From Motacilla alba alba (Eukaryota; Chordata; Aves; Passeriformes; Motacillidae), in the NCBI RefSeq assembly GCF_015832195.1, contig NC_052018.1, positions 27,184,115 to 27,248,114 of the forward strand: 64,000 nt of DNA, read 5' to 3'. The position numbers and the translations under genes were made by a program. Positions within the stretch are counted from its first letter, which is position 1. Each line of letters starts with the position of its first letter. The notes below the pieces were generated by a model. The model saw only the letters and a program-made list of their open reading frames with translations. It ran no database searches and was not told the origin of the DNA. This document shows, piece by piece, positions 52,301 to 63,780 of this stretch.

Positions 52301-55300
52301 CACCTGGTGTTTTTTTTCCTTTTTTTTAAAGAAAAAAATCATGCCAACTCTCCAACTCTCATAGGACTGTCACATATCCAATATACAGTTTCTAACTGAA
52401 ACTAGAATTTTAATGCTTTCTTCCTTCCTGAGCTTTCTTTGGGAAGAGCAGATTACTGGCTTAGTCCATGTGTCACAGCAATGCTGTTAGTTTCACCTTT
52501 GCCTTAAATAAAAGTGTAGAAAATGGGGAAAATTTGCAGTCCTGGTGTGGGACTGCAAGATCTGTTCTTAGTTATCAATAATACCAAAGAAGAAAAAAAA
52601 CAGCCTTATAAGTCTTACTTTATCTTCTGTAAAAATGAGCTGGTCTATAAACTGTAGTGAGATCATTCACCTTTTGCATGACAAGAATGCTGAAAAGCAG
52701 CTTGCCTGATACAGGGACAAACTTGCTCTGCTACATTCTCAGCAAGGACTGCTGTCTAATAGTTGTGAGTAACTTCATTGATGTGACTTAAAAATGTTGG
52801 CATTTCAAGGCTCTGAACAATAAAGTTCCATAAATTACTATGAACTTGACAGTTAAAAGAATATTTGAATATACCTCAATGTTCTTACAAAACACTAAAA
52901 CCATCAATAAAAACCAGCATGAATATAAATATAGACAAAGCTATAACCTTTATTAATTACAGTGGTTTTGAATATGTTTGAATTTTAATGAGACAACTAG
53001 TGTTTTCTGATAGAGCCCTGGGAGCTTTCATTCTACATTCTGTGAAGTTGTTAGGACCCCTAAATGAGATACAGCCTTATCATGTTTCTCAGTCCTTCTG
53101 CTCTCTGCCCAAGGACTTAACATCAATTCTCTAATAACTGTGATTCCGTTATAGAAAGGCTTCAGTTTTAGAATCAATATCATAATAGAAAAGTTAGTAT
53201 AATAACTTCCCAGCTAGGACACTCTAATGGAATCAAACTCTTAATAATATTAAGAATATTAAAATATTTTATTTGTCTAGCATCCAAATAAAATTTATGA
53301 TTTTCCTTCTCCCAGTTCCAGTTGCTTGTCAGCAGCAAATGCAACAGCTTCTCTTGCCTCTGTTTTTGAAGAACTTCGAAATGTCCACTGGTACAAAATA
53401 TCTGATACACGTGACTATCACCGTTGTACCTCACTTATGATACAAAACAGGTGGAAGTGGAGACATTTCTAAAATATGTATTTTCAGCTATTAATATATT
53501 TCAACCAAGCAAAAGCAACTGTACCAGACATATTAAGGATAAGTCTTGTATGTAAAGGACGTCATCACACTGCAGTGTATGTAAGTGGCAGTGCAGCCAT
53601 TTCAGGTGAGGCGTGATAATGACTTGTACTAAACAGCTTAGTGGCAGAACACTGCTGAAAGCCAACAGAAACAAAGAACTGGACTTTCATAAATGGATTG
53701 TCATGTTTGATTAATTAAAACATGTTCACAAACACATACAGTACTTCTGGCATGGATGACTATTATAAATGGCAAAAGCATGTTATACAGACCTAGTTGC
53801 TATATTTTTTCTCTGTTTTACCTTAGTCACAGCACAGGCTCAGAGAGGCTCAGTAACTTCTAGAATCTCTGTGATTTTACACAGGAATATCTTTCCCTTA
53901 CCAAATTAATAACATAATATGGTATAGATTTTCTTCTGTTAATCAAATCTTGAGCTTCTCCAAATCAAGGTCAAAAGAATTAGGATGTAAAAGTACAGAG
54001 AATTTGAAGTTCATTATTTTATACCATATCAGGACTACAGGTAAAACTCAATAATTTTGGAAAACAGAAAATCAATTTTCAACTCCACGAGGACAAGGAA
54101 CTTGGCTGAAATAGGATGAAAATACTTCAGCTATCATATTTAGTAATTAGAACATTATTAGATGTTGACAAGGTTGTTATTTCATATCTGAAAGTCTTAT
54201 AGGTTAATTCAGTTTTCTCTTGAATTACGCATAGGTGGACTGCTAGTACCCTCAAGCTGTTAGTCTGAACATTTGGAAAGTCAAAGTTAGTCATTTCAGT
54301 GGCAAAAATTCCAATGAAATACTAGAATTTATAGAAAGACCATGATTTACACTGCATGGGAGGAAATCTACTCTCAGGGGAACACTGGTAGAGAGGAATG
54401 CATTAGTTTTGTTAGGGTTGCATCAGCAGCATCAGAATATATAATTCTCCAGTGCTCTCTATTCACATTATGAAAATTGGATTTTCTAAAAAAAGAGTTG
54501 GTGCCCACAGGAGAAGTAAAACTTCATTCACATATCAGACTTATAGAGTTAAGTCTCACAACCTGGACTAGAGACATTTGAAGAAAAATTTAGATATATA
54601 TATCACTGCCCAAGCATCAATTTTCTTAGAAGCCTTTGATGTCTTCCATTATTCTATGCAAGACAATGGAATGAGTTAAAATATTTTTTCTAAGCAGACA
54701 AATCTGTGCTTTGAAAAAACCAAACAAAGAAACCCACTGCTCCTCCCAAGAAAAAATACAAGGAACTATGAGTACACAGTAATACCTTAATTAAATTTCT
54801 GATGAATTTTCATATTTGTATACAACTATTATAAAAGTTTTTAAAATATAAAAGTACCAATTCAGTACATTATAAAGTTTGCGACACATAAAAATGAATA
54901 GTAGCTATCCTGCTGTGAGAAGACTTGAAATGTGAAGAAAGCAAAAATTTGCTTAAAAATCATGAGGAAATGAAGGGGAAGAAAAAAGAAAAAAAAAAAT
55001 CAAAACTTTCTGGTCATAATCTTCCTTAGTCTCCTTGTCAAAATAAATAAAAATAGAAAGGAAATAAGAAAATAAGATAAATGTAAGCCAGTTTCTATAT
55101 ATAGAATCAATTTCTAGCTTAATCCGACAGACTATCTTTTGTATAAATGCACCTGAATGCCCAAATCATGCTCTGAATTCCTTATTCCCACATTCTATAT
55201 AGTGGGCATCTGCTGTACATCTCCTGATCAAGTGGTTCCTGATATATGTTCCTTATAGTAGTGCATGCCCTTCAAGTCAGATTTTGTGATGGAACAATCA

Positions 55301-55814
55301 AATCATTGCAGTATACTATGGAAATACATCTTCAGATTACATTCCAGCTAAATGACAGCATTCATAATACAGCATTTATTGTTTTCCACTGAGAATATCA
55401 GAAGCATGAAAATCTGTAAAAATACTCAAAACCAAAGCAGGTGTTCCTATATAATTTTTGCCATTAACATCATGCATGTACTTTCTTAACTACATGATTC
55501 TGTAATCTGTAATTAGTGCACATAAAGCTGTTCATTAAAATGCCCTGAATAATATCCACACAATTAGAAAACATAGTTTAACTAGCCATTATGTTGGCTT
55601 ACTGTGAATCTGTTAAAGGCTACATTTACAGCAGTTTAACACAAAGTAAACAGATGGTGTGAGACAGAGGTAGTGTTTTCATAGAAACCTAACCTACTTT
55701 TATTTATACCCATATAAATCTAGACAAAATCAGTATAAAAATTTGATATTGGAAGGTGTTGAATAAAGCTGTAAAGAATTAAACAGACTCAGACATCCTG
55801 TACTAAAAATATTA
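46331..55814. other. Intron, no gene seen
   Basis: About 9.5 kb of AT-rich EYS intron with homopolymer T runs (for example 48309-48325). Only short chance frames. I recognised no repeat family, which is unusual for such a stretch beside repeat-dense DNA, but diverged copies could be missed by eye. Confidence 0.5.
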
Positions 55815-57330
55815 TCATAGAATGGAGTCATAGAATCATTTAGGTTTGCCTTAAATGACATCCAAGGTCATTGAGTCCAACCACTGACCAATCACCATCT
55901 TGTAATTAAACCACAGCACCAAGTGCCATTTCCAGTCTTTTCTTGAACACCTCCTGGGATGGCAATGCTGGTACTTCCAGAAGAATTTCTTCACTGAAAG
56001 GCTGATTAACCTTCCCTGGTTCATCCCTTGTCCTGTTGATGCCTGCTTGGGAGAAGAGGCCAAACCCTACCTTGGTACAATCTCCTTACAGGAAGTTGTA
56101 GAGATGAGCCTCCTCCTCTACAAGCTAAGCAACCTCAGCTCCCTTAGCCACTCCTGGTATGACTTGCACTCCAGAACCTTCACTTGGTCTGTTGGTCTGC
56201 ACATGCTCCAGCCCCTCAATGTCTTTCTTGTAGCGAGAGGTCCAGAACTGGACCCAGGATTTGAGGTGCCGAGTACAGAGGGACAATCCCTGTCCTGGTC
56301 CTGCTGGCCACACTATTGCTGATACAGGCCAGTATTTCACTGGCCTTCTTAGCCACCAGGGCACACACTGGCTCATGTTCACTCTGTCTACCCTAGGTTC
56401 TTTTCTTCTGGGCAGCTTTCCAGCCGCTCCGCCCATAGCCTGTAGGAATGAAAAGGGTTTCTGTGCAGGACCCTTCACTTTGTCTTTTTGAACCTCATAA
56501 CACTGACTTTGGCACACTGAACCAGCCTGTCCTGATCCCTCTGCAGAGCCTTCCTAACTTCCAACAGATGCCTTCCTAACTTCCAACAGATCAACAATCC
56601 CACCCAATTTGATGTCATCTGCAAAGTGATTGAGGGTGCCCTTGGGCCCTTCACAAAGATCATTGACAAAGATACTAAATAGGACTGGACCCAATACTGA
56701 GTCCTGGGCAGCCCCACTAGTGACTGGCCATCACACAGATGTGACTCCATACCCCACCACTCTCCGAGCCTGGCCATCCAGCCAGTTCTTAACCCAGTGA
56801 AGAGTGCACCTGTCTTAGCCATGGATTACCAGCTTCTCCACAAGTATAGTCTTGGAGACAGTATCAAAGGCTTTGATGAAGTACAACAGTAGACAACATC
56901 CACAGCCCTCCCGTCACTCACCAGGTGGGTCACCTGATTAAAAAGTATCAGATTGGTTAAGCAGGACCCACATATCCTAAACCCACATGTCTGGGCCTGA
57001 TCCCCTGGTTGTCCTGTATGTGTCATGTGCTCACACTTGAGATAATCTGTTCCATAACCTTGCCAGGTACCAAGACCAGGCTGACAAGCCTGCAGTTCCC
57101 TGAACCCTCCCTCCAACCTATCCTGAGAATGAGCATCACACTGGTCAACCCCCAGTCATTTTTGACCTTCCCAGTTAGCCAGAACTGATGACAAATTATG
57201 GACAGTGTCTTGGTGAGCTCTTCTGGCAGTTCCTCAGTACCCTCAGGTGGATCCCATCTGGCCTTATAGACTTGTGAATGTCTCAGTGGCACAGCAGGCC
57301 ATTAACTACTTCCTCCTATAATGTTCTCAG
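55815..57330 (-). mobile_element. CR1 LINE, 1.5 kb, with decayed reverse transcriptase
   Basis: Longest CR1 copy in the window. Read on the minus strand (right to left) it carries broken reverse-transcriptase pieces: KTLSIICHQFWLTG, VSLVLVPGKVMEQII, SCLTNLILFNQVTHLVSDGR, AVDVVY, and the catalytic-site block [10 protein letters not shown] at 56599-56628. The ORF2 C-terminus and 3' end (atcatagaatggagtcatag on the plus strand) follow. Frameshifts and stops are frequent, and a 22-bp duplication lies inside. Inactive. Same orientation as EYS. Confidence 0.9.
56548..56591. repeat. 22-bp perfect tandem duplication inside CR1
   Basis: Two adjacent identical units, gccttcctaacttccaacag+at. The 22-bp length shifts the CR1 frame, and both units are visible in the translated fragments as a repeated LLEVRK-type stretch. 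It arose after insertion. Confidence 0.93.
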
Positions 57331-58505
57331 AGGACCTCAGTTACATTTTATGAGTCTTTCCAGCAGGACTTCCCTTTTTCATAAAGCATATGTGACACTG
57401 CTAGTCTCTCAAAGGATGACCACAGAAAGGTTGACTTTCTGAATTTTTAATTACTTACTTAAATATCTAAATGAATACCAAAATATGATGGAAATCTGGT
57501 TCCTTTTGCAAGACTTACTCAAGAGACTAGTATTTCTAACCATGTACTGAAAATTATTTTACATCTTCCTGCACAGAGGCAATTCTGATACTGCAGTAGT
57601 CATTTACCTCTTATTGTAATTGATTTTATTCAGTAGAACATAAATTAAAACTAACAAAAATGACAAACTAAATTTTGACCATTAATTAAAATAATAAGAA
57701 CAAACATGAGTGTTTGTTCATGAGCTCATGAAAAATGAATTTTATTCAACCATCTTCCCTATAGGGTAAAAGTCCTGCTGTCTCAACATACCAGGAAAAT
57801 TGCCTTTTAATGATTGTTCTGGAATCCTAAGTATCATTATATTGAACTGCTGGAGTAAAAATGTGTTTATATTTAATTTACAAATCAATAGGTGCTTTTA
57901 ATTGAGGCCATCACTTGAACTATATTTGCTCAAGAACACCACACAATTTGTTTCATTAAATTATTTTAGTAGTGTTTAAAATGTAACTGAAAAATTTATT
58001 TATATGAAAAATTTATATGAAAAATATCACAATAACCTTTGCAATTCAAGTGTATTTCTTTTAAAAGCATCAAGAGAAATAATCACACAGTTTCTGGATT
58101 CCAAGATAGTTATACATTTCTTCCTAAAAATGATAAAATAATGTAGAGAATGCCAATAGAATTGGAGAGAAAACTGTGTAGAAAATCAACCAATCTTAGT
58201 GATGGCAGCTTAATAAGTACATACCTCCTATTACCTATGTAAGCATTTTTATTCTGCTAACAAACTGATTTTAAAGTATCAATTTTGTTTAATAAAGAAA
58301 CACACCTAGCAGGTATATAAACAATGTTCCCTTCACCATAGTTGCAGGTGAAGGCATATATATGGCTGGTCACTTTGAAAGCTTTGTTTGGGGAAGTGAA
58401 GAGCTATTAATGCTGTAGGAACACTGAAATGCATTTAAATAAGTGATAGAAATGCCTCATAAAGTTAATTATGTTTGCTTTCCCCTCTCCCTTGGTGTTC
58501 ATTAC
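57331..58505. other. Intron, nothing recognised
   Basis: AT-rich intron just downstream of the donor at 58506. A short direct repeat of atatgaaaaattt units lies near 57990-58025. Confidence 0.5.
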
Positions 58506-58619
58506 CTTTAAACGGAGCCACACATTGGCAGAAATAATTACCAGGTTGGTCAATGCAGGTGGCTCCATTCTTGCAGGGAAATGAAGCACACTCATCTATA
58601 TCTGTTTCACATCTTGCAC
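58506..58619 (-). CDS. EYS: EYS exon: calcium-binding EGF (IDQPGNYFCQC module)
   Basis: This is a 114-nt exon, phase 1 to 1, with acceptor ..ttttcaaag and donor gtaatg. It starts with ARCE, closing the preceding module, then encodes TDIDECASFPCKNGATC and IDQPGNYFCQCVAPFK. This is the most diagnostic exon in the window: it differs at only a few positions from the human EYS module I remember (DIDECASHPCKNGATC...VPPFK). The last cysteine of this EGF is provided by the next exon in the bird gene, at 43158 (GLNCE). In the human protein as I recall it, the next residues are instead VVDGF. They belong to the following exon (see 42961-43158). A 15.3-kb intron follows. Confidence 0.93.
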
Positions 58620-59074
58620 CTTTGAAAAGATGAAAGTTTTGAACACTTACTAAAAAATCAGGTGCCAGTTTCTAATTCATTTGCACCACAAAAATTTCAA
58701 GCAACTTGTGAAGATAAGCTAACATACATCAGCCAAAAAAACAGCCGCATTACTAATTTCAACATCTATTTTGTTCTTATAACCACAAATACATACCAAC
58801 TTATTTCTGAGTTACTTAATGGTAACTAGTCTTCTTTATGTGTGCAAGCTTTGAAGGCCTTTTTAAATGCAGACTAATTTATCTTGTGTTATGTAGTTTA
58901 CAGATGCAGTCAGTGTTCCAGTTAGTTGGAATGCAAATTAAACATTAGATCAGGGCAGATAGAGAGAAATGACAATAGAACACAAGCAAATTAGTCAATA
59001 ATGTCTTAATGGATGCTTTGTGGACTACCTGGCTGTGGAAAAAAAAAAAAAAGTTTGCTGTGAAAACAACTCAC

Positions 59075-59188
59075 CAGTAAAGCCAGGTAGACAGACACAT
59101 TTATAGCCACCAATAAGGTCTGCACATGATGCATTATGAAGACATGGAGAAGACTGACATTCATTTATATTTGCTTCACAAGTTGTAC
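59075..59188 (-). CDS. EYS: EYS exon: one calcium-binding EGF module
   Basis: This is a 114-nt exon, phase 1 to 1, with acceptor ..attcatag and donor gtgagt. It opens with TTCE, which closes the preceding EGF. It then encodes [17 protein letters not shown] and [17 protein letters not shown]. The six-cysteine pattern is complete once the first cysteine of the next exon is added. NINEC fits calcium binding, CQSSPC fits O-glucosylation, and C-A-D-x4-Y-x-C fits hydroxylation. It has the same length and phase as its two neighbours, so these exons look like products of tandem exon duplication. The intron to the next exon is only 455 bp, the shortest in the window. Confidence 0.9.
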
Positions 59189-60342
59189 CTATGAATATAG
59201 AATCAAGGAAAGGGGAAAGAAGTTATTCCATGGCACCTTTAGGTAAAGATCAATATTTATTTTAACTGAATGTAATTCATATATCAGAATCTATTTGATA
59301 CCCTTTTAATATTCAGATCTGTTTATGACAGATGTTCATCTTCTGAATGCTTAACTTTTTCACTATTTTTTCAAAAATACCAAAAGTACAGTAATCAAAC
59401 AGTTTACAAAGGCTTAAAGAAAAAAAAATCTCAGTATATAAATATAGAAGAACAGAAACCAAATTAGACAGCATTGCAGTGGTGTGAGTGAAAATACTCA
59501 ATGTGTTCATGATAAGGCAAAAGATATTCTCCCAAAAAACTATGCAAAGAAATCCGTTATAGACAAGAAGAAAATTTATTCCAATGTAGACTATAAAAAA
59601 CCCACATAACTGCTCAATGTATAAAAATACTTCATTGCTAATATTTTTCAGTGAACCAAATTCTTTATCCTTTCAAGAATAATTGAAAAATTGCATCAAT
59701 TGCATGATTTGGGAAGTTAAAAGCATTTAAAGAAATAAAAATGCAAGTGATAATTCTTCTGAGTAGATGAGTGGTAAAAATGTACTATTTTACACTGGGA
59801 CATTTGAATTATGAATTGATTTGTATTTTAATGATTAAACATCCATGATGTTTAAAAAATGATGCTTTAAATAGAAAATGGATACACTTAAAATTCCTGA
59901 TCTAAGGTTAATGCATAGCTGCAGCTACTAATGCGCCTACTTATCACAGCTATTAAATTTTTCATATAAATTGTACAAATATGACAAAACCGAAATCTTT
60001 ACCACACAGCTGGATTTTTTCTCAATTTGAAGATATTAAAACTTCAAAATATTTTAAATGCTTGCAGAAGAAAATGTATCTCCTCTTTGCAGAATTCACT
60101 GAACCCCACAGATCCATTTTCAACAGCCAAGACACCAGTTAGCAGAAAACACCTAGTTCCGTGCTATCGTGAAAACAAAATGGGTAATTTAGTCAAGATA
60201 TACTTCTTCTATCTGACATGTTTATGACTTCAGATGACACCTATATGTGAATACATGCATTTCATCCGATATGTTAAAAAAATGGTGTAAAACTCTGAGT
60301 AGGTTTACATAGTTAACATTCTGTGGATTTTTTTTTTTTTAC
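59189..60342. other. Intron, nothing recognised
   Basis: 1154-bp intron between two one-EGF exons. AT-rich. The run of 13 T at 60328-60340 abuts the donor of the exon at 60343. Confidence 0.6.
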
Positions 60343-60456
60343 CTTCAAATCCATCCTGACAGATGCAACTGAAGGCATTCAGGTGATCAACACAAGTAGC
60401 TCCATTGTGACAAGGGTCACTAAGACACTCATCCACTTCAATCTCACAGTTATGAC
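60343..60456 (-). CDS. EYS: EYS exon: one calcium-binding EGF module
   Basis: This is a 114-nt exon, phase 1 to 1, with acceptor ..gtttccag. It begins with the last cysteine of the previous module (HNCE) and then encodes EVDECLSDPCHNGATC, VDHLNAFSCICQDGFEG. The EVDEC start fits a calcium-binding EGF. C-V-D-x4-F-x-C fits the Asp/Asn hydroxylation consensus, CLSDPC fits O-glucose, and CHNGATC fits the O-fucose pattern. The donor is gta followed by a run of A at 60328-60340, so it lacks the preferred G at +5 and looks weak. I did not recall an obvious one-to-one counterpart of this module in human EYS just before the IDQPGNYFC module. It may be an extra EGF or simply a diverged one. Confidence 0.9.
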
Positions 60457-61573
60457 CTGGAAACAAGTGGAGGATTCATTTCATTAGAACACACTACTAG
60501 TGAACCATCAGTGCAGGCAGCAACAACAAAATGAAATAACTGAGCTTAGGTACAGGAAGCTTTTAACAATGAGCCATAAATTGTCTTTGGGGAATTCATT
60601 TCTTGTTGATTAGAGGAAAAAAGCAGAATAAAATGTTCAACAAAGGTTTTATAGAGTCCTTACAGATGTACTCAAAAACTTGCATATTTTCATATTTTAA
60701 GGGAAAGAAAGCCTTGAATTTTTGTAAAACATTGCAAATGTAAATACGGTTTCCAATTAAAAAAAATTAAAATAGTATGATCTTTCTCTATTATATTATT
60801 TTTCATTAATTTTTTAATTTATATGTTTGTTTTAAAGATCAGAACAGCAAGTTAAGAGGTATGAAGTCTTCTCAAGATCTCTGGTTGTCTGTGTCCCCCT
60901 TGACTATTGAGGGAGATTTTAGTGTCATCTTATTCCTGCTTTTGGAGCCCTCTCAATGTTCCTAGAGTTAGACAGGATGGATCTGGGTAGCACAGCTGAT
61001 CTGCCCCTCAGGAAATTCCTACTGCCCTTGATTATTTCACTATATAGTTGATCAAAAATACCTGTATATGTATCTGGAATTTTTTTTTACACTGGCGTCT
61101 GAAAATATCACGTCAGTATGCTGACATAGCCAAACTAACTTCAGTCAGTGTAATGACAATGGCCTGCAGGGTAGATACAAACATGGGTAGTTAAACCTGT
61201 CCAGGACCTTGGATGTATATTTGGCAGATGAGACCCTTGTTACTGCAGTCTTATTATTACAGAGAGCACAAAGGAGATAGATTAAGGCAAACTTGCATAT
61301 GACTGGGAGTTCAAATCACATCAGTGTAAGACAGACACCATGTCTAAAATAGTATAAAGAGTAATTGGAGTGGAAATAGTTCCTTGTAGTCAGTATTTTT
61401 TACAGGTGAATACCTTTACTCAGCCAAGTACTTTTGTGTGCCAGGAAACAAAAGTTGTTTCTGCCTGGATCAGAGACACACTGCTAAATTATCTATTGCT
61501 ACTTTTGAACAAACATCTATTCTCTGGTTTATGACTGACTGAGACTTGTTAAACAGCATTTCTATGAACTCAC
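60457..61573. other. Intron, nothing recognised
   Basis: 1117-bp intron. A somewhat GC-richer part at 60870-61060 could be an old repeat, but I could not assign it. Confidence 0.5.
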
Positions 61574-61696
61574 CTATAAAGCCAGGGGCACAGAAACAGA
61601 GATAGCCACCCACAGTGTCTTTACAGATGCTGGAGGATCCACATGGTTGTGATAGGCAGGCAACAACATTAGCTTCACATAACTCACCAGTAAAAC
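61574..61696 (-). CDS. EYS: EYS exon: end of one EGF and body of the next
   Basis: This 123-nt exon is phase 1 at both ends. The acceptor is ..ttcaacag and the donor is gtgagt. It opens with the last residues of the preceding EGF (FTGELCE), then encodes most of a new module, VVACLSQPCGSSSICKDTV followed by GGYLCFCAPGFIG. The sixth cysteine of that module is supplied by the next exon. The first two cysteines have the spacing C-x-S-x-P-C, which is the O-glucosylation consensus of secreted EGF repeats. The calcium-binding start (D/N-x-D/N-E) is degenerate here (NVVAC), so this module may not bind calcium. The exon directly upstream in the gene is the decayed one at 63781. Intron to the next exon is 1.1 kb. 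Confidence 0.88.
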   Translation of the reverse strand, partial: VLLVSYVKLMLLPAYHNHVDPPASVKTLWVAISVSVPLAL

Positions 61697-63780
61697 CTGT
61701 TGAAAAATAGAGTAACAGAAGACTTAGGAAATTTATTACAGTTAATCTGAGAAAACAGACAAGTGATAGACCAATTAAATGTGTACTTTTCCAATGTTTT
61801 AAAATCTTATTTAGGAGAGGGTAAAATGTTCAAATTTCCTTGAAAGATTCAGTTTCATATACAAAACAACTCTAAATGGAACAAAGTCATCATAAAGTCA
61901 ATGATAAAGCTGTACTTCAAATTATAATAAAAACCCTTCAAAATATAATGGGCATCAAGGAAATAATAATTTTCATTGATGACAGAACTTTTATTTTTGA
62001 ACATACACAATAAATAGTTGCAAGAAAATATTCTTTCTTTGACTGATTTTTTTCCAAACCACATTAATATATTTAACTATGTGATATAAAGCAGTTGAAA
62101 AATCAATCTGTATGTGTGGAGCTAGTATCCAAATGCTGAATATAAACACAAAGTTTCAAATTTTAGACATTTTGGTTTGGTCATAAAAACTTAGTGAGCT
62201 AAAGCATAAGAAGTATAGCTTTCTGGTCTCCTATTAGCTGAGCACTTAAAGTTTTCTAAATATTTTTAGTGCAACAAAGATCAAAACAGACTAGACCAAT
62301 TTATTTTAATTTAACAAGTGCAGCATGAAAAGCCACTAAAGACTTAAACCAGAGATTTGGTTCAGTGACTTAAATATAATGAATTCCAGTATTTTATGAA
62401 CTTATATACTAAGTCTGGCTGAAGATCTGAACTTCACATATACTTTAAAAATATATTTATAAAGCAATGCCGTGTTTCAGCAGCATAGGTATTGCCACAA
62501 CAGATTTCAGTGTACCATTGAGGTTCCTCATATCTGACATTGTGTTAGTCAAATTTTTAGACAAAGAGGAAGACTCTTTGGTCAAAGATGTTCAAATAAA
62601 TCTGCATTCCTACTGTATGCCGTGATAGCTTTCAAAACGAAACATAACCTAGTTTTAATAGTGTTTATTAAGTGCAGTTGACTATATTAAATAATTACAA
62701 AATTTCAGAAGTTCAGTACTGCGTGGACATAGCCTTTAAACAAGAGGAAATGAAAACTGTGTTCTTAAAGCGTGACTGAAGACCTCCTGATCTGGAAGAT
62801 TTTTTTAACTTTTGAACATCTTGTTACATGAGGGAAGACAGCAGCTTCTGACCATCAGGGTAAATTGCTGGAACATGCTGCGCTTTACAAGTTCTGTCTT
62901 GTTGAACAGCCCTTTGAGGCATAAATACAAGGCAATGCATATCAAAACTCCCTACACATGCACTCATTTTCGTTTCTAAATCAGTAGATGCAAAAAGGTG
63001 ACTTTAAGCTATGTTTCAATTCCATCCTAAACAGCAGCTGTGCAACATTCTTGCACAGCTGAAGTTTTCCTTCTTGTTGATTGCCATTAAAAATTTAAGT
63101 CTCGCATTTTTGCCTTTGTAAATAGCATCTTAACATCTGCATAATGAAGTACTACATAAAACTAATATAAAAATTATTATAAATAAATAGAATTAAAACA
63201 TTGATCAATGATGGTAACAGCTATGCACAGATATACCTATAGTTGCATGTGTGACTTTCATCAAAATAGACATAATGAATATAGAAAAGCCAACCGGTTT
63301 TTTCCTTGATGAAATAAAAAAAATATTCATAACTTTATAGATTTGAAATTAAGGTCTTAACCTATGCAAACTTCCTTTTATTTCTGTGTTTTGAATTAAT
63401 TATTGAAGTATTACAGCATGGATTATTGGGCTTTAAACAATCTGATCTACTTTAGAAAGTCACTATACTAAGTTGAAGAACAAAGGGTAGTGGTTTCAGG
63501 GCTCAATTTTAATATTACATATCTGGTTATTCATAAGGTTTCTCATCAAAACAGATTCAGTTGCAGTAATTAACAATACTTAACATTTCCTACAAAAAGA
63601 AATGAGCCCATTTTGATTTAATTTTCTGTTACAGATATCCAAAAGATACTTCAGAAGTTTAGATAAGGAAAATTTAGCAACAGAATATTTAATTTTATTT
63701 TTTTTACATGCCACATTTACATTCTTGAGACATTTCTTTTTGACAAACCCAAATGCCTCATGACAAAAAGTGATTTTTAC
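61697..63780. other. Intron between decayed and first intact EGF exon
   Basis: 2.1 kb of AT-rich sequence. No EGF-like frame was seen in it, so nothing here replaces the broken exon at 63781. Confidence 0.55.

Noticed and set aside
56047..57292. Several 70-130-codon frames on both strands
   Set aside because: All fall inside the decayed CR1 copy; the minus-strand ones are broken reverse-transcriptase pieces.
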